Source of the DNA: Gymnopilus junonius
Taxonomy: Eukaryota > Basidiomycota > Agaricomycetes > Agaricales > Galerinaceae
NCBI GenBank assembly: GCA_015501075.1
Contig: JADNYJ010000550.1
Location: forward strand, 1 to 20,960
Direction of reading: 5' to 3'
DNA length: 20,960 nt
The notes beneath the pieces were generated by a model, which had not been told where the DNA came from, did not search any database, and saw only the letters and a program-made list of their open reading frames with translations. The number at the start of each line of letters is the position of its first letter. Within the stretch, counting starts at the first letter, position 1. Shown here piece after piece: positions 9,420 to 19,099 of this stretch. Both the position numbers and the translations under genes were made by a program.

Positions 9420-9879
9420 TGTGGTAGGGCAAGGTGAGTGGATATCCTGCTGGTCAGGCTTGTTGGGCTGGGACATGCCCAGAACAGAGACCTAATGCCT
9501 GGCAGGCTTTGGCTTTGCTGGGATGAGGGTGGGCTGCAGGGTTCTGGAGCTTTGGCTTTATTGACAGACCCCTTCAATCCCTTGTTCTGAAATGGTCTCC
9601 CTCCAGTGGCTTATCTAGTATGTGCATGTCCTAGGCTGATAGGCTTTGTCTGGTGGGTCACTTACCAGCACCCCACCATCACTTTGTTGGGCCTCCCCTC
9701 TTGGGATAGGCTATCAATGAGAATACAGGCCCACTGTTTTGTGGTCTCAAGATGGCCTGCGGGAGCCAGTCTCACACCTGACATAGTTTAATGGTAGTTT
9801 ACTATTAGGTGCATGTATTCTATGACCGGACTGCTATCGCACACCGGTATATAAATCCTTGATTCAAAAAAAAAAAAAA
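9420..9879 (+). repeat. LINE copy A 3' UTR and poly(A) tail
   Basis: This non-coding tail of about 445 bp, shared with B, D and E, ends in GGTATATAAATCCTTGATTC followed by 14 A (9866-9879). Open frames inside it are not conserved between copies and were ignored. Confidence 0.88.
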
Positions 9880-10074
9880 TCATTATTGGGTATCTTTTGT
9901 GGATGACTCATGTCGCTTTAAGGCATTAATGCCTATGAAGTACAAGAGTGACTAGTTTACTTGCTTTAAGAAGTTCAAGGCATATGCTGAGAACTTGACT
10001 GGTAAAAAGATTAAGTGCTTCAGAGATGATAAAGGTGGTGAATATATGTATATCTAAGGAATTCTGTAGGTCTT
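9880..10074 (+). pseudogene. Ty1/copia integrase fragment
   Basis: The frame from 9881 reads HYWVSFVDDSCRFKALMPMKYKSD, stop, then FTCFKKFKAYAENLTGKK and RDDKGGEYM. This matches the core of a copia integrase around its first (VDD) and second (DDKGGEY) catalytic aspartates. TAG 9953-9955 breaks it. After 10046 the reading shifts frame to SKEFCRSY, the expected continuation. No LTR, other domain or copia ends are present. It is a bare internal piece lying between the poly(A) of LINE A and the 5' end of LINE B, in the same orientation as both. It may be target DNA or part of a chimeric insertion. Confidence 0.8.
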
Positions 10075-11519
10075 ATGCCCATGCAAAAGTGTCTGCTTTA
10101 CAGGTCTTGTGTGTTGCCTATTGCGACATATGGCCTCCGACTGTGGTTCTTCCAGGGCGCTAAGTGCCAGGGGACCATCAAACTTCTGACCAGCATGCAA
10201 CGCCATGCTGCGCTCTGGATTACCGGTGCATTCCGCACCTCCCCAATGGGAGGGATCGAGGCCCTCGCTGGCCTAGTCCCTATCAACTTAGTCTTGAAAT
10301 GTGCTGCCACAGTAGGTGTTCTGTGCATGGCGGCCCTCTCGGACACTCATCCGGTGCGCTCCCTTCTGAGTGTGCCCTTTTCCAAAGGAGCAACTCCTCA
10401 CCCTCGCTCTGCTGCTTTTATGACTGCCCCACAATGCGCTAAGGTGCGGGGTACTGTTATGGACGTCGATGACATGCTCCATGTAGTCAGCGAACCGCTG
10501 GAGCCCTTTGCTCCAGAGGCTCGTCCAGGCGGGCGATTCCTTGAGTTACATCACGGAGTTCACTTTGATATCACTCCGGCACCCAAGGATAAGGTTGGGC
10601 TTCGGCGTGAATGGTTAGACCGCTTCTGGGAAGCTTCGAAGTGGGAACCATCCACTCTGGTCTGCGTCGGCGATGGTAGTCGCCCCACTGACTGGAACAA
10701 GCAAGCTATTGCAGCTTCGCTTGTATTTCGCCAAGGAGCTGAGGTGCATGCATCTCGCTATGCGGCCGGGAGTGCTCTTGCAGAAGATGCTGAGCTTTAC
10801 TCCCTTCATACTGCAATTGTCTGGGCATGCACCATGGACAACTGTGACTACATTGTTATCTTGTCAGACTCCACCAAGGCTTTGGGGAGTCTGCTCGATG
10901 CTTCCGTGCATTCCGGCCAGGGGCATTCCTTGGCTGTGATTCGCGCCCTTACAGAGTGGTGGACCAGAGGTCCTGGCCGCCACATCTCTCTTCATCATGT
11001 CCCATCTTCTTTGAAGTGGGGCATATACTACCAAGCTCATCTCATGGCGACTGAGCTTTCTGTAGCGGTGGGGCCCAACACACCACACTCACTTGCATCA
11101 TTGCGTAAAGCGGCTGACGATAATCCAGGGGAAGGCTGGCAAGAGTTGTTCCAGCAACCTTCATACTCAGGGCAGCATTTTCTGTCTCTCACTGACCTTG
11201 ACGGGGGTCAACTCGAACCACGGGCCAAACGAGGTGGCCCCTGGCTTCAAGCTGCAGGCGGCGACTTGACTCTGTTTACAAGGGTCACTCGTGCCATCAC
11301 CAACCATGCTCCCATCGGGGAGTATTACTCTCGATTCAACATTCCTGAGTCCACCAGTTGTGAGTGCGGCCACCATACCCAAACTCGTGACCACTTATTC
11401 CGGACGTGTCCCCAACATGACCATCATGACTATCCAGTTCATCTGGATCAGTTCGTTTCCTTTTGAAGGCTAACCCCACGGCATTCGCCTTCAACCGCCC
11501 CCCTCGGGGTGTCGGATGA
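10075..11519 (+). pseudogene. LINE B ORF2 C-terminal part with RNase H
   Basis: The first residues (LLYRSCVLPIATYG) are the segment just downstream of the RT palm and thumb of a Tad-like LINE. The RNase H domain shows Asp in VGDGS (about residue 200), Glu in AEDAELYSL and Asp in LSDSTKAL. A zinc-like tail CECGHHTQTRDHLFRTC is near residue 440. The frame is clean for 463 codons but closes at TGA 11464-11466, because one base is missing near 11460 compared with E. With that base, the ORF would end at TGA 11517-11519 after RPPRGVG, as in the other copies. The apparent ATG at 10075 is a junction codon, not a true start. The RT catalytic part is absent, so this copy could not act alone. Confidence 0.88.
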
Positions 11520-11984
11520 CCTGGTCGGGCAAGGTAGGTGCTGTTCCTGTTGGCTGGATTCGTCGGTTTGGGGTGCGCTCAGAACAGAGTCCTAATACTT
11601 GGCGGGCTTCGGCTTTGCTGGGTTGAGGGTGGGGGCTTTGGCTCTGGAGCTTCGGCGCTATCGACAGACCTTGTAGCCCCTGCTTCGGCACCCCGAAATG
11701 GTCTGCCTTCAGTGGCTAACACAGTATGCATGCATCCTGGGCTGTCGGGTTTGGCTGGTGGGCCCCCTTCCGGTGCCCTTCCATTACTTTGTTGGACCCC
11801 TCCCTTCGGTCGGGGCATCAACGAGAGTATGGGCCCACTGTTTTGTGGTCCTAAGTTGGCCCACGAGAGCCAGTCTCACAGTAGGCGTAGTTTAACGGTA
11901 GATTACTTGGGTGTATGTATATCTGCGACTGGACTGCTTTCGCACACCGGTATATAAATCTTTGATTTAAAAAAAAAAAAAAAA
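11520..11984 (+). repeat. LINE copy B 3' UTR and poly(A)
   Basis: The GC-rich 3' UTR has short complementary runs (CCCC...CGGGG around 11798-11816) and ends TATATAAATCTTTGATTT plus 16 A. The same layout is seen in copies A, D and E. Open frames on either strand here are not conserved and probably not coding. Confidence 0.85.
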
Positions 11985-14168
11985 GACCCTGGTAAAGAAA
12001 GTCAAGTCACCGCCAGCATACTGAAGCCAAGGGCCACCTCATTTGGCCCATGGTTCAAGTCGAGCCCCATCAAGGTTGGTGAGTGACAAGAATTGTCTCC
12101 CAGAGTATGAAGGCTGCTGGAACAACTCCTTCCAGCCCTCCCCTGGATTATTGTCAGCTGCCTTGTGCAGCGCCACAAGTGAATGAGGTGTGTTAGGCCC
12201 CACTGATACTGAAAGCTCAGTGGCCATAAGGTGAGCTTGGTAATGTATGCCCCATTTCAAAGAAGATGGGACATGATGCAGGGAGATGTGGTGACCTGGA
12301 CCTCTGGCCCACCACTCTGTAAGGGCATGAATAACAGCCAAGGAATGGCCCTGGCCAGAATGCATGGATACATCAAGCAGGCTCCCCAAGGCTTTGGTGG
12401 AGTCCGACAAGACAACAATGTAGTCACAATTGTCCATGGCACAAGCCTGGACAATTGCAGTACATAGGGAGTAGAGCTCCGCATCCTCTGCAAGAGCACT
12501 CCCAGTCATGTAGCAAGACACATGCACCTCAACTCCTTGGCGAAATACAAGCAAAGCTACCATAGCCTGCTTGCTCTGGTCAGTGGGGCAACTGCCATCA
12601 CTGACACAAACCAGAGTGGACGGTTCCCACTTCAAGGCCTCCCAGAAGCGGTCTAACCATTTGCACCAGAGCCCAACCTTATCCTTGGGTGCCGGAGTGA
12701 TATCAAAGTGGATCCCATGATGTAATTCAAGGAAATGCCTGCCAGGACAAGCTTCAGGAGCAAATGGCTCCAGAGGCTCGCTAACAACATGGAGCATGTC
12801 ATCGACATCCATAACAGTACCCCTCACTTTAGTGCATTGAGGAGCAGTCATAAAGGTAGCAGAGCGAGGGTGAGGACTTGCTCCTTTAGAGAAGGGTGCA
12901 CTCAACAATGAGCACACGGGATGAGTATCTGAGAGGGCCGCCATGCACAGTACACCTACTGCAGCAGCGTGTTTCAGAACTAAGTGAATGGGGCCAAGGC
13001 CGGCAAGGGCCTCAATCCCACCTGTAGGGGAGGTGTGAAACACACCAGTAATCCAGAGTGCAGCATGCCACTGCATGCTGGTCAGTAACTTAATGGTCCC
13101 CTGGCACTTAGCACCTTGGAAGAACCACAAATAGAGGCCATATGTTGCAATTGGAAGCACACAAGACCTGTAAAGCAGATGCTTTTGCAAGGGCATAAGC
13201 CCCCTGGATGAGTTACCAAGCATCCTCATCACCTTGATGGTGGTGAAGGACTTGGTAGAGTAGTACCAAACATGCTTGTGAAAAGTCAATTTCCAGTCGA
13301 AAAAGAAACCCACGTAACACCAAAATGGCTTGGGGGTCAGACACTTGTCTCAGGTGTAGGGAGCATACCCTAGATCCATAGACGGATTGAACTCAGAATG
13401 AGAACAGTCAAAATGGAATAACTCCATTTTGTTGTACTCAAGAGTGAGAGTAAACTTCATGAAGAGTTCGAAGATCACCGCATAGGACCTTTTCAGGGTT
13501 ATGCAGTTGTCATCAAGTGTCTTGGACTGCACAATAAGTGTGCCATCATCAACATAAGAGAGCAGAGTGGTGTCAGAGACTGACTCATTCTGCATGAAAA
13601 GCTTCAGCACTGGTGCAAGAAACAGTGCCGAGAGGACTGGGGACAAGGCAGAGCCCTGCCCCACCCTGACATCAGCCTGCCAGGGGTCCGATTGAAAACC
13701 ATTCCAAGCATAAGATGTGGAGTGGCCAACAAGGTATGATGAAAAGAATTCCACCATGTTAGGAGGAAAGCCTTGCTTCTTGAGAATTGCAATCAGGACT
13801 TCATGATTGAGGGATGGGAAGAACTGTACTACATCAAAAGCAATGACACTGGTCTTCAAACTGCGAGCCCAACCTGCATGCACCAGGTGTGTGAGGAGCA
13901 AGCCCGCATCCTCGGTGGAGCACTGGTGCACTCCCCCGAGTTGGTTAGGATGAAAGATGTCATGCTTAACAGCATCAAACTGAATACAGTTGGAAAGCAT
14001 CTTTTCAACCAGTTTATCAAGGGTGTTCAGAAGCACAATGGGCCTGAACACCTTAGGCGTGGAATACGAGGGCTTGTTGGGTTTAGGAATAATCACTGAC
14101 AAGGATTCCTTAAAGTGTGTTGGCCAATACCCAACCCAAAGGCAGGCGTTGGCTAACTGCATAAACAC
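11985..14168 (-). pseudogene. LINE copy C ORF2 (RT and RNase H), truncated at both ends
   Basis: Read on the minus strand, this is the longest nearly continuous LINE ORF2 here. It starts at 14168 with VFMQLANACLWVGYWPTHFK and FRPIVLLNTL. The RT palm follows with FDVVQFFPSLNH, GQGSALSPVLSAL and the catalytic YVDDG (about 13542-13556). Next come GFFFDWKLTF, the connection segment, and RNase H with SDGS, AEDAELYSL and LSDSTKAL. Two in-frame TGA codons break it: 13350-13352 (TGG Trp in copy D) and 12039-12041 (CGA Arg in B). It ends abruptly at FFTRV, where the poly(A) of copy B begins, so the zinc tail and 3' UTR are missing. CpGs are strongly reduced compared with B and E, although the protein is of the B/E type. 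Confidence 0.9.
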
Positions 14169-14683
14169 CTACCAACTAGTATGCTCAAGTACAGCAATCA
14201 CTGAGAATCACAGAGTATAACTCAAAATGCTTATAACTTGTTCAATTCAATTCGTAGTGTCTTGCTTTCACTTGACATAGTAGGAAACATAGTATCTAAT
14301 GTAGCTACATGCCCAAAAACTGTGAGGCGTGACAAAACACCCAAAATGTAGACAATTCGAAAATGTCAAAACACAAACGTACTTTAAATGCCATGTATGC
14401 TATATCACTAGAACCGGATTTTCGACCTGATTTCAGATCTCAAATCCGTTTTCCGAAATTCTAACTCTACGCCGAGTAATTCGCAAAATACTAGAGAAAA
14501 TGTGACCAAAAGCAGAAACTTAGTAAACTACAAGTGTCCAAATGAAGTGAAACTAATTCTAAGTCTATTCTAAAGCTATTCTAATGTTTATAGAACATTG
14601 TTAGAAGTGTTTGATCACTACTTCTAACAATTAAATGGTCACACCTTAAGGCAATTGATTATTTATGATGAACACTGTCTTCA
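14169..14683. other. Non-coding spacer between head-to-head LINEs C and D
   Basis: This 515-bp AT-rich stretch has no credible ORF and no visible LINE similarity. It contains a run of related words (attctaag, attctaaa, attctaat near 14554-14587) and the palindrome at 14597-14631. It could be old target DNA or part of an LTR, and I cannot decide. Confidence 0.5.
14597..14631. repeat. 12-bp perfect inverted repeat
   Basis: The arms ATTGTTAGAAGT (14597-14608) and ACTTCTAACAAT (14620-14631) pair perfectly around an 11-nt loop. The inner TGTTAGAAGT...ACTTCTAACA has the TG...CA form of copia-like LTR ends. Confidence 0.75.
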
Positions 14684-16066
14684 GGTGTTCATTATGTTGG
14701 CTAATGCCTGCCTTCAGGTGGGTTATTGGCTGACTCATTTTAAGGCTTTATTGTCAGTCATCATTCCTAAACTGAACAAGCCTTCTTATTCCATGCCTAA
14801 GGCATTCAGGCCCATTGTACTCCTAAATACCCTTGGCATATTGGTTGAGAAGATGCTCTCTAACTGCATTCAGTTCGATGCTGTAAAGCACGATATATTT
14901 CACCCCAACCAACTCAGTGGTGTGCATTAGCACTCCACTGAGGATGCGGGCTTGCTCCTCATGCACCTAGTGCATGCAGGGTGGGCTCACGGATTGAAGA
15001 CCAGTGTCATTGCCTTTGACATTGCACAGTTCTTCCCTTCACTCAATCATGAAATATTGATTGCTATTTTGAAGAAGCAAGGCTTCTCTGACAATGTGGT
15101 GAATTTCTTTTCATCATACCTTGTCAGCTGCTCCACATCGTATTCATGGAATGGCTTTCAATCTGACCCTCGACAAGCTGATGTCAGGGTGGGGCAGGGC
15201 TCTGCCTTGTCCCCAGTCCTCTCGGCACTGTTCCTCATGCCAGTGCTGAAGCTTTTCATACAGAATGAGTCGGTCTCTGACACAACTCTGCTATCTTATG
15301 TCGATGATGGCACTCTCATAGTGCAGTCAAAGTCACTTGGTGACAACTGCATAGCACTTAAACAGTCCCATGCTGTTATTTTCGAACTTTTCAAGAAGTT
15401 TACTCTCACCCTTGAGCACAACAAAACAGAGTTATTCCATTTTGACCGTTCTCATTCGGACTTTAATCTGTTCCTGGATTTGGGGTATGCCCCCTATACC
15501 TGGGACAACTGGCTGAAGCCCAAGCCATTCTGGTGGTACCTGGGTTTCTTCTTTGACCAGAAGCTCACCTTCCATGAGCATGTGTGGTGCTACTCCACCA
15601 AGTCCTTCACTACCATTAAGGTGATGAGGATGCTTGGCAACTCTTCTAGGGGTCTTTCCCCTATGCAAAAGCATCTGCTTTACAGGTCTTGTGTGTTGCC
15701 TATCGCAACATATGGCCTATGATTATGGTACTTCCAAGGTGCATGCTGCCAAGGGACTATCAAGCTTTTGGCCAGTATGCAATGGCATGCTGCTCTGTGG
15801 ATCACAGGTGCTTTCTGCACCTCCTCTACAGGTGGGATTAAGGCTCTTGCTGGCCTCATTCCCATTCACCTAGTGTTGAGATGTGCTGCTGCAGTGGGTG
15901 TACTGTGTGTGGCAGCCCTCTCAGACACACACCCAGTACGCTCCTTATTGAGTGCCCCTCATTCCAAAGGAGCAACCCCTCACCCTCGCTCTGCTGCTAA
16001 TATGACTGCCTCGCAATGATCTAAAGTTCAGGGTACCATTATGGATGTTGATGCCACACTCCATGT
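14684..16066 (+). pseudogene. LINE D ORF2, RT part (5' piece)
   Basis: The reverse transcriptase region reads VFIMLANACLQVGYW, FRPIVLLNTLG, FDIAQFFPSLNH, GQGSALSPVLSAL and the intact active site YVDDG (15297-15311). GFFFDQKLTFHEHV and LLYRSCVLPIATYGL follow. The frame is open upstream to an ATG at 14655, but similarity with copy C begins only at 14684. Stops in frame are TAG 14928-14930 (Gln in copy C), TGA 15720-15722 (Arg in B, C and E) and TGA 16017-16019 (Cys in B and C; the same TGATCT is found in copy F). The RT itself would be functional-looking apart from these. Confidence 0.88.
16053..16066. repeat. Left target-site duplication of LINE E
   Basis: GCCACACTCCATGT is repeated perfectly at 18046-18059, after the poly(A) of copy E. 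A 14-bp duplication is typical of target-primed reverse transcription. Confidence 0.95.
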
Positions 16067-17566
16067 TTCCACCAAGTCCTTCACCACCGTTAAGGCGATG
16101 CGGATGCTTGGCAACTCATCTAGGGGGCTCACGCCCATGCAAAAGCGTCTGCTTTACAGGTCTTGTGTGTTGCCTATCGCAACATACGGCCTTCGCTTGT
16201 GGTTCTTCCAAGGCGCTAAGTGCCAGGGAACCATTAAACTACTGACCAGCATGCAACGTCATGCTGCACTCTGGATTACCGGTGCATTCCGCACCTCCCC
16301 AACGGGGGGGATCGAGGCCCTCGCCGGCCTGGTCCCTATCAACTTAGTCCTGAAACGTGCTGCTGCAGTAAGTGTTCTGCGCATGGCAGCCTCTCGGACA
16401 CTCATCCGGTGCGCTCTCTTCTGAGTGCGCCTTTTTCCAAAGGAGCGACTCCTCACCTCGCTCTGCTGCCTTTATGATGCCCCCAAGGCGCTAAGGTGCG
16501 GGGTACTGTTATGGACGTCGATGACATGCTCCATGTCGTCAGCGAGCCGCTGGAGCCTTTTGCTCCAGAGGCTCGTCCAGGCGGGCGATTCCTTGAGTTA
16601 CATCATGGAATTCACTTTGATATCACTCCGGCTCCCAAGGATAAGGTTGGGCTCCGGCGCGAATGGTTAGACCGCTTCTGGGAGGCCTCGAAGCGGGAAC
16701 CGTCTACTCTGATCTGTGTCGGCGAGGTAGTCGCCCCTCTGATCGGAACAAGCAGGCTATTGCAGCTTGCTTGTCTTTCGCCAGGGCGTTGAGGTGCATG
16801 CATCTCGCTACGAGCTGGGAGTGCTCTGGCAGAGGATGCGGAGCTATACTCCCTTCGTACTGCAATTGTCCGGGCGTGCGCCATGGACAATTGGACTACA
16901 TCGTTATCATGTCGGACTCCACCAAGGCTTTGGGGAGTCTGCTTGATGCTTCCGTGCATTCCGGCCAGGGTCATTCCTTGGCTGTGATCCGCGCCTTACA
17001 GATTGGTGGACCAGGGGCCCTGGCCGCCACATCTCCCTTCATCATGTCCCATCTTCTCTGAAGTGGGGCATACACTATCAAGCTCATCTCATGGCGACTG
17101 AGCTTTCTGTAGCGGTGGGGCCTAACATGCCACACTCACTTGCATCGTTGCGCAAAGCAGCGGATGATAATCCGGGGGAAGGCTGGCAAGAGTTGTTCCA
17201 GCAACCTTCGTACTCAGGGCGACAATTTTTGTCGCTCACCGACCTCGACGGGGGTCGACTCGAACCACGGGCCAAACGAGGCGGTCCCTGGCTTCAAGCT
17301 GCAGGCGGCGACCTGACTCTATTTACCAGGGTCACTCGCGCCATCACCAACCATGCTCCCATCGGGGAGTATTACTCTCGATTCAATATTCCTGAATCTA
17401 CCAGTTGCGAGTGCGGCTTCCATACCCAATCTCGCGACCACCTATTCCGGACGTGTCCCCAGCACGACCGTCACGACTATCCAGTTCTCTGGATCAGCTC
17501 GTATCTTTCTTGAAGGCTAACCCCACGGTGTTCGCCTTCAACCGCCCCCCTCGGGGTGTCGGATAA
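16067..17566 (+). pseudogene. LINE E ORF2 C-terminal part, many one-base losses
   Basis: It covers the region after the RT palm (STKSFTTVKAMRMLGNSS), the connection segment, RNase H and the zinc-like tail CECGFHTQSRDHLFRTC. The true end is TAA 17564-17566 after RPPRGVG. Compared with B it has about eight small deletions (near 16390, 16456, 16480, 16725, 16757, 16815, 16892 and 16999) plus one near 17491, and no insertion that I saw. These break the frame repeatedly within RNase H, so for example VGDGS reads VGE. Substitutions are few and CpGs are kept. The first reading frame is fused in phase to copy D by chance. It is either a fast-broken copy or sequencing error. Confidence 0.87.
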
Positions 17567-18005
17567 CTTGGTCGGGCAAGGTAGGTGTTCCTGTTGGTTG
17601 GATTCGGCGGTTTGGGGTGCGCTCAGAACAGAGTCCTAATACTTGGCGGGCTTTGGCTTTGCTGGGTTGAGGGTGGGGGCTTTGGCTCTGGAGCTTCGGC
17701 GCTATCGACAGACCTTGTAGCCCCCGCTTCGGCACCCGAAATGGTCTGCCTTCAGTGGCTAACACAGTATGCGCGCATCCTGGGCTGGCGAGTCTGGCTG
17801 GCGGGCCCCCTTCCGGTGCCCCTCCATTACTTTGTTGGACCCCTCCCTTCGGTCGGGGCATCAACGAGAGTACGGGCCCATTGTTTTATGATCCCAAGTT
17901 GGCCCGCGGGAGCCAGTCCCACACTAGGCGTAGTTTAATTGTAGATTACTCGGGTGCATGTATATCTGCGACCGGACTGCTTTCGCGCACCGGTATATAA
18001 ATCTT

Positions 18006-18045
<40 letters not shown>
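17567..18045 (+). repeat. LINE copy E 3' UTR and poly(A)
   Basis: The 3' UTR is close to that of B, ends TATATAAATCTTTGATTT and is followed by 34 A. It contains no conserved coding frame. Confidence 0.88.
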
Positions 18046-18046
<1 letters not shown>

Positions 18047-18059
18047 CCACACTCCATGT
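18046..18059. repeat. Right target-site duplication of LINE E
   Basis: This is a perfect copy of 16053-16066. Copy D resumes here in frame. Confidence 0.95.
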
Positions 18060-19099
18060 CATCAGCAAGCCTCTTGAGCCTTTTGCTCCTGAAGCCTGCC
18101 CTGGATTGCAATTCCTTGAGTTACATCATGGAATTCACTTTGACATTACTCTGGTGTCCAAAGATGTGGTTGGACTCCGGCGCAATTGGTTAGACTGCTT
18201 CTGGGATGCCTCGAAGCAGGAACTGCATATGCTGGTTTGTGTGGGTAATGGAAGTCATTCCACAGACCAGACCAAGCAGGCTACTGCAGCTTCACTTGTA
18301 TTTCACCAGGGTGTCAAGGTGTTTTTATCTCATTATGTGGCTGGGACTGCTCTTGCAGAGGATGCAGAGCTGTTTTTCCTTTGTACCACTATCGTACAGG
18401 CTTGTTCCCTGGATGATTGTGATTACATTGTTATCTTGTCAGACTCCACCAAAGCTTTGGGGAGCCTGCCTGCTCAATGCCTCTGTGCATTCCGGCCAGG
18501 GCCATTCCTTGGCGGTTATTCATGCACTTTCAGAGTGGTGGACCAGAGGCCCTGACTGCCATATCTCTCTACATCATGTCCCATCTTCTCTGAAGTGGGG
18601 CATACATCACCAAGCTCACCTCATGGCAACTGGACTTAGTATCATGGTGGGGCCCAATATGCCTCATTCACTTGCCACACTGCATAAAGCAGCAGATGAC
18701 CACCTGGGGGACAGCTGGAAAAAGGAGTTCCAGCGACCTTCATATTTGGGGAGGCACTTCTTGCCCCTCACTGATCTCAATGGGGGTCAGCTCAAACTGT
18801 GATCCAAATGAGGTGGACCATGGCTTCAATATTCCGGTGGCAACCTGAATCTCTTTATGAGACTCAGCTGCACCATTCTCAACCATGCTCCCATTGGGGA
18901 GTATTACTCTCACTTCAACATACCAGAGGCTCATGGCTGCGAGTGCGGACATCATCTCCAATCTCACAATCACTTATTCAGGTTGTGTCCCCAGCATGAC
19001 TGACACAACTATCCAGTTCATCTGGATCAGCTTGTATCTTTCTTGAAGGCTAATCCCACAGCATTTGCCTTCATCTGCCCCCCTCGGGGTGTTGGATGA
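18060..19099 (+). pseudogene. LINE D ORF2, RNase H and C-terminus (3' piece)
   Basis: It continues from 16066 with ISKPLEPFAPEACPG and FLELHHGIHFDIT. In RNase H the first catalytic Asp is Asn (VGNGS), while the Glu in AEDAELFFL and the Asp in LSDSTKAL remain. A 4-bp tandem duplication (CCTG) near 18468 shifts the frame, and the reading continues as NASVHSGQGHSLAVIHALSEWW. Two TGA codons follow (QLKL-stop-SK-stop-GGPW), replacing Arg codons seen in B. The first is shared with copy A. The zinc-like tail CECGHHLQSHNHLFRLC and the ending PPRGVG-TGA at 19097-19099 are recognisable. Confidence 0.87.

Larger units (their letters stand above)
10075..11984 (+). mobile_element. LINE copy B, 5'-truncated, young
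   Basis: This non-LTR retrotransposon starts inside ORF2 just after the RT thumb region, runs through RNase H and the 3' UTR, and ends in 16 A at 11969-11984. It is CpG-rich and nearly identical to copy E over most of its length. No target-site duplication could be found: the left flank is copia and the right flank is LINE copy C. Confidence 0.88.
16067..18045 (+). mobile_element. LINE copy E, 5'-truncated, inserted in copy D
   Basis: This 1979-bp insertion begins within ORF2 at STKSFTTVKAM and ends in 34 A (18012-18045). It is bounded by a perfect 14-bp duplication. The long pure tail, the perfect duplication and the retained CpGs make it the youngest-looking LINE in the window. Confidence 0.95.

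Noticed and set aside
11538..11957. ORFs of 66-139 codons in the LINE 3' UTRs (also 17538-18000 and 9606-9791)
   Set aside because: They lie after the conserved ORF2 stop, are GC-driven, and are not preserved between subfamilies or on a consistent strand.
12231..12467. Plus-strand ORFs across copy C, and minus-strand ORFs across B, D and E
   Set aside because: They are mirror frames of the ORF2 coding strand.
14655..14683. ATG at 14655 as the true start of LINE D ORF2
   Set aside because: Similarity to copy C begins only at 14684 and the RT domain is already missing its N-terminal part, so this ATG is probably flank sequence read in frame by chance.
11985..16066. Twin-priming inversion to explain C next to D
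   Set aside because: Twin priming inverts a non-overlapping 5' segment of the same RNA. C and D cover the same ORF2 region and belong to different subfamilies.
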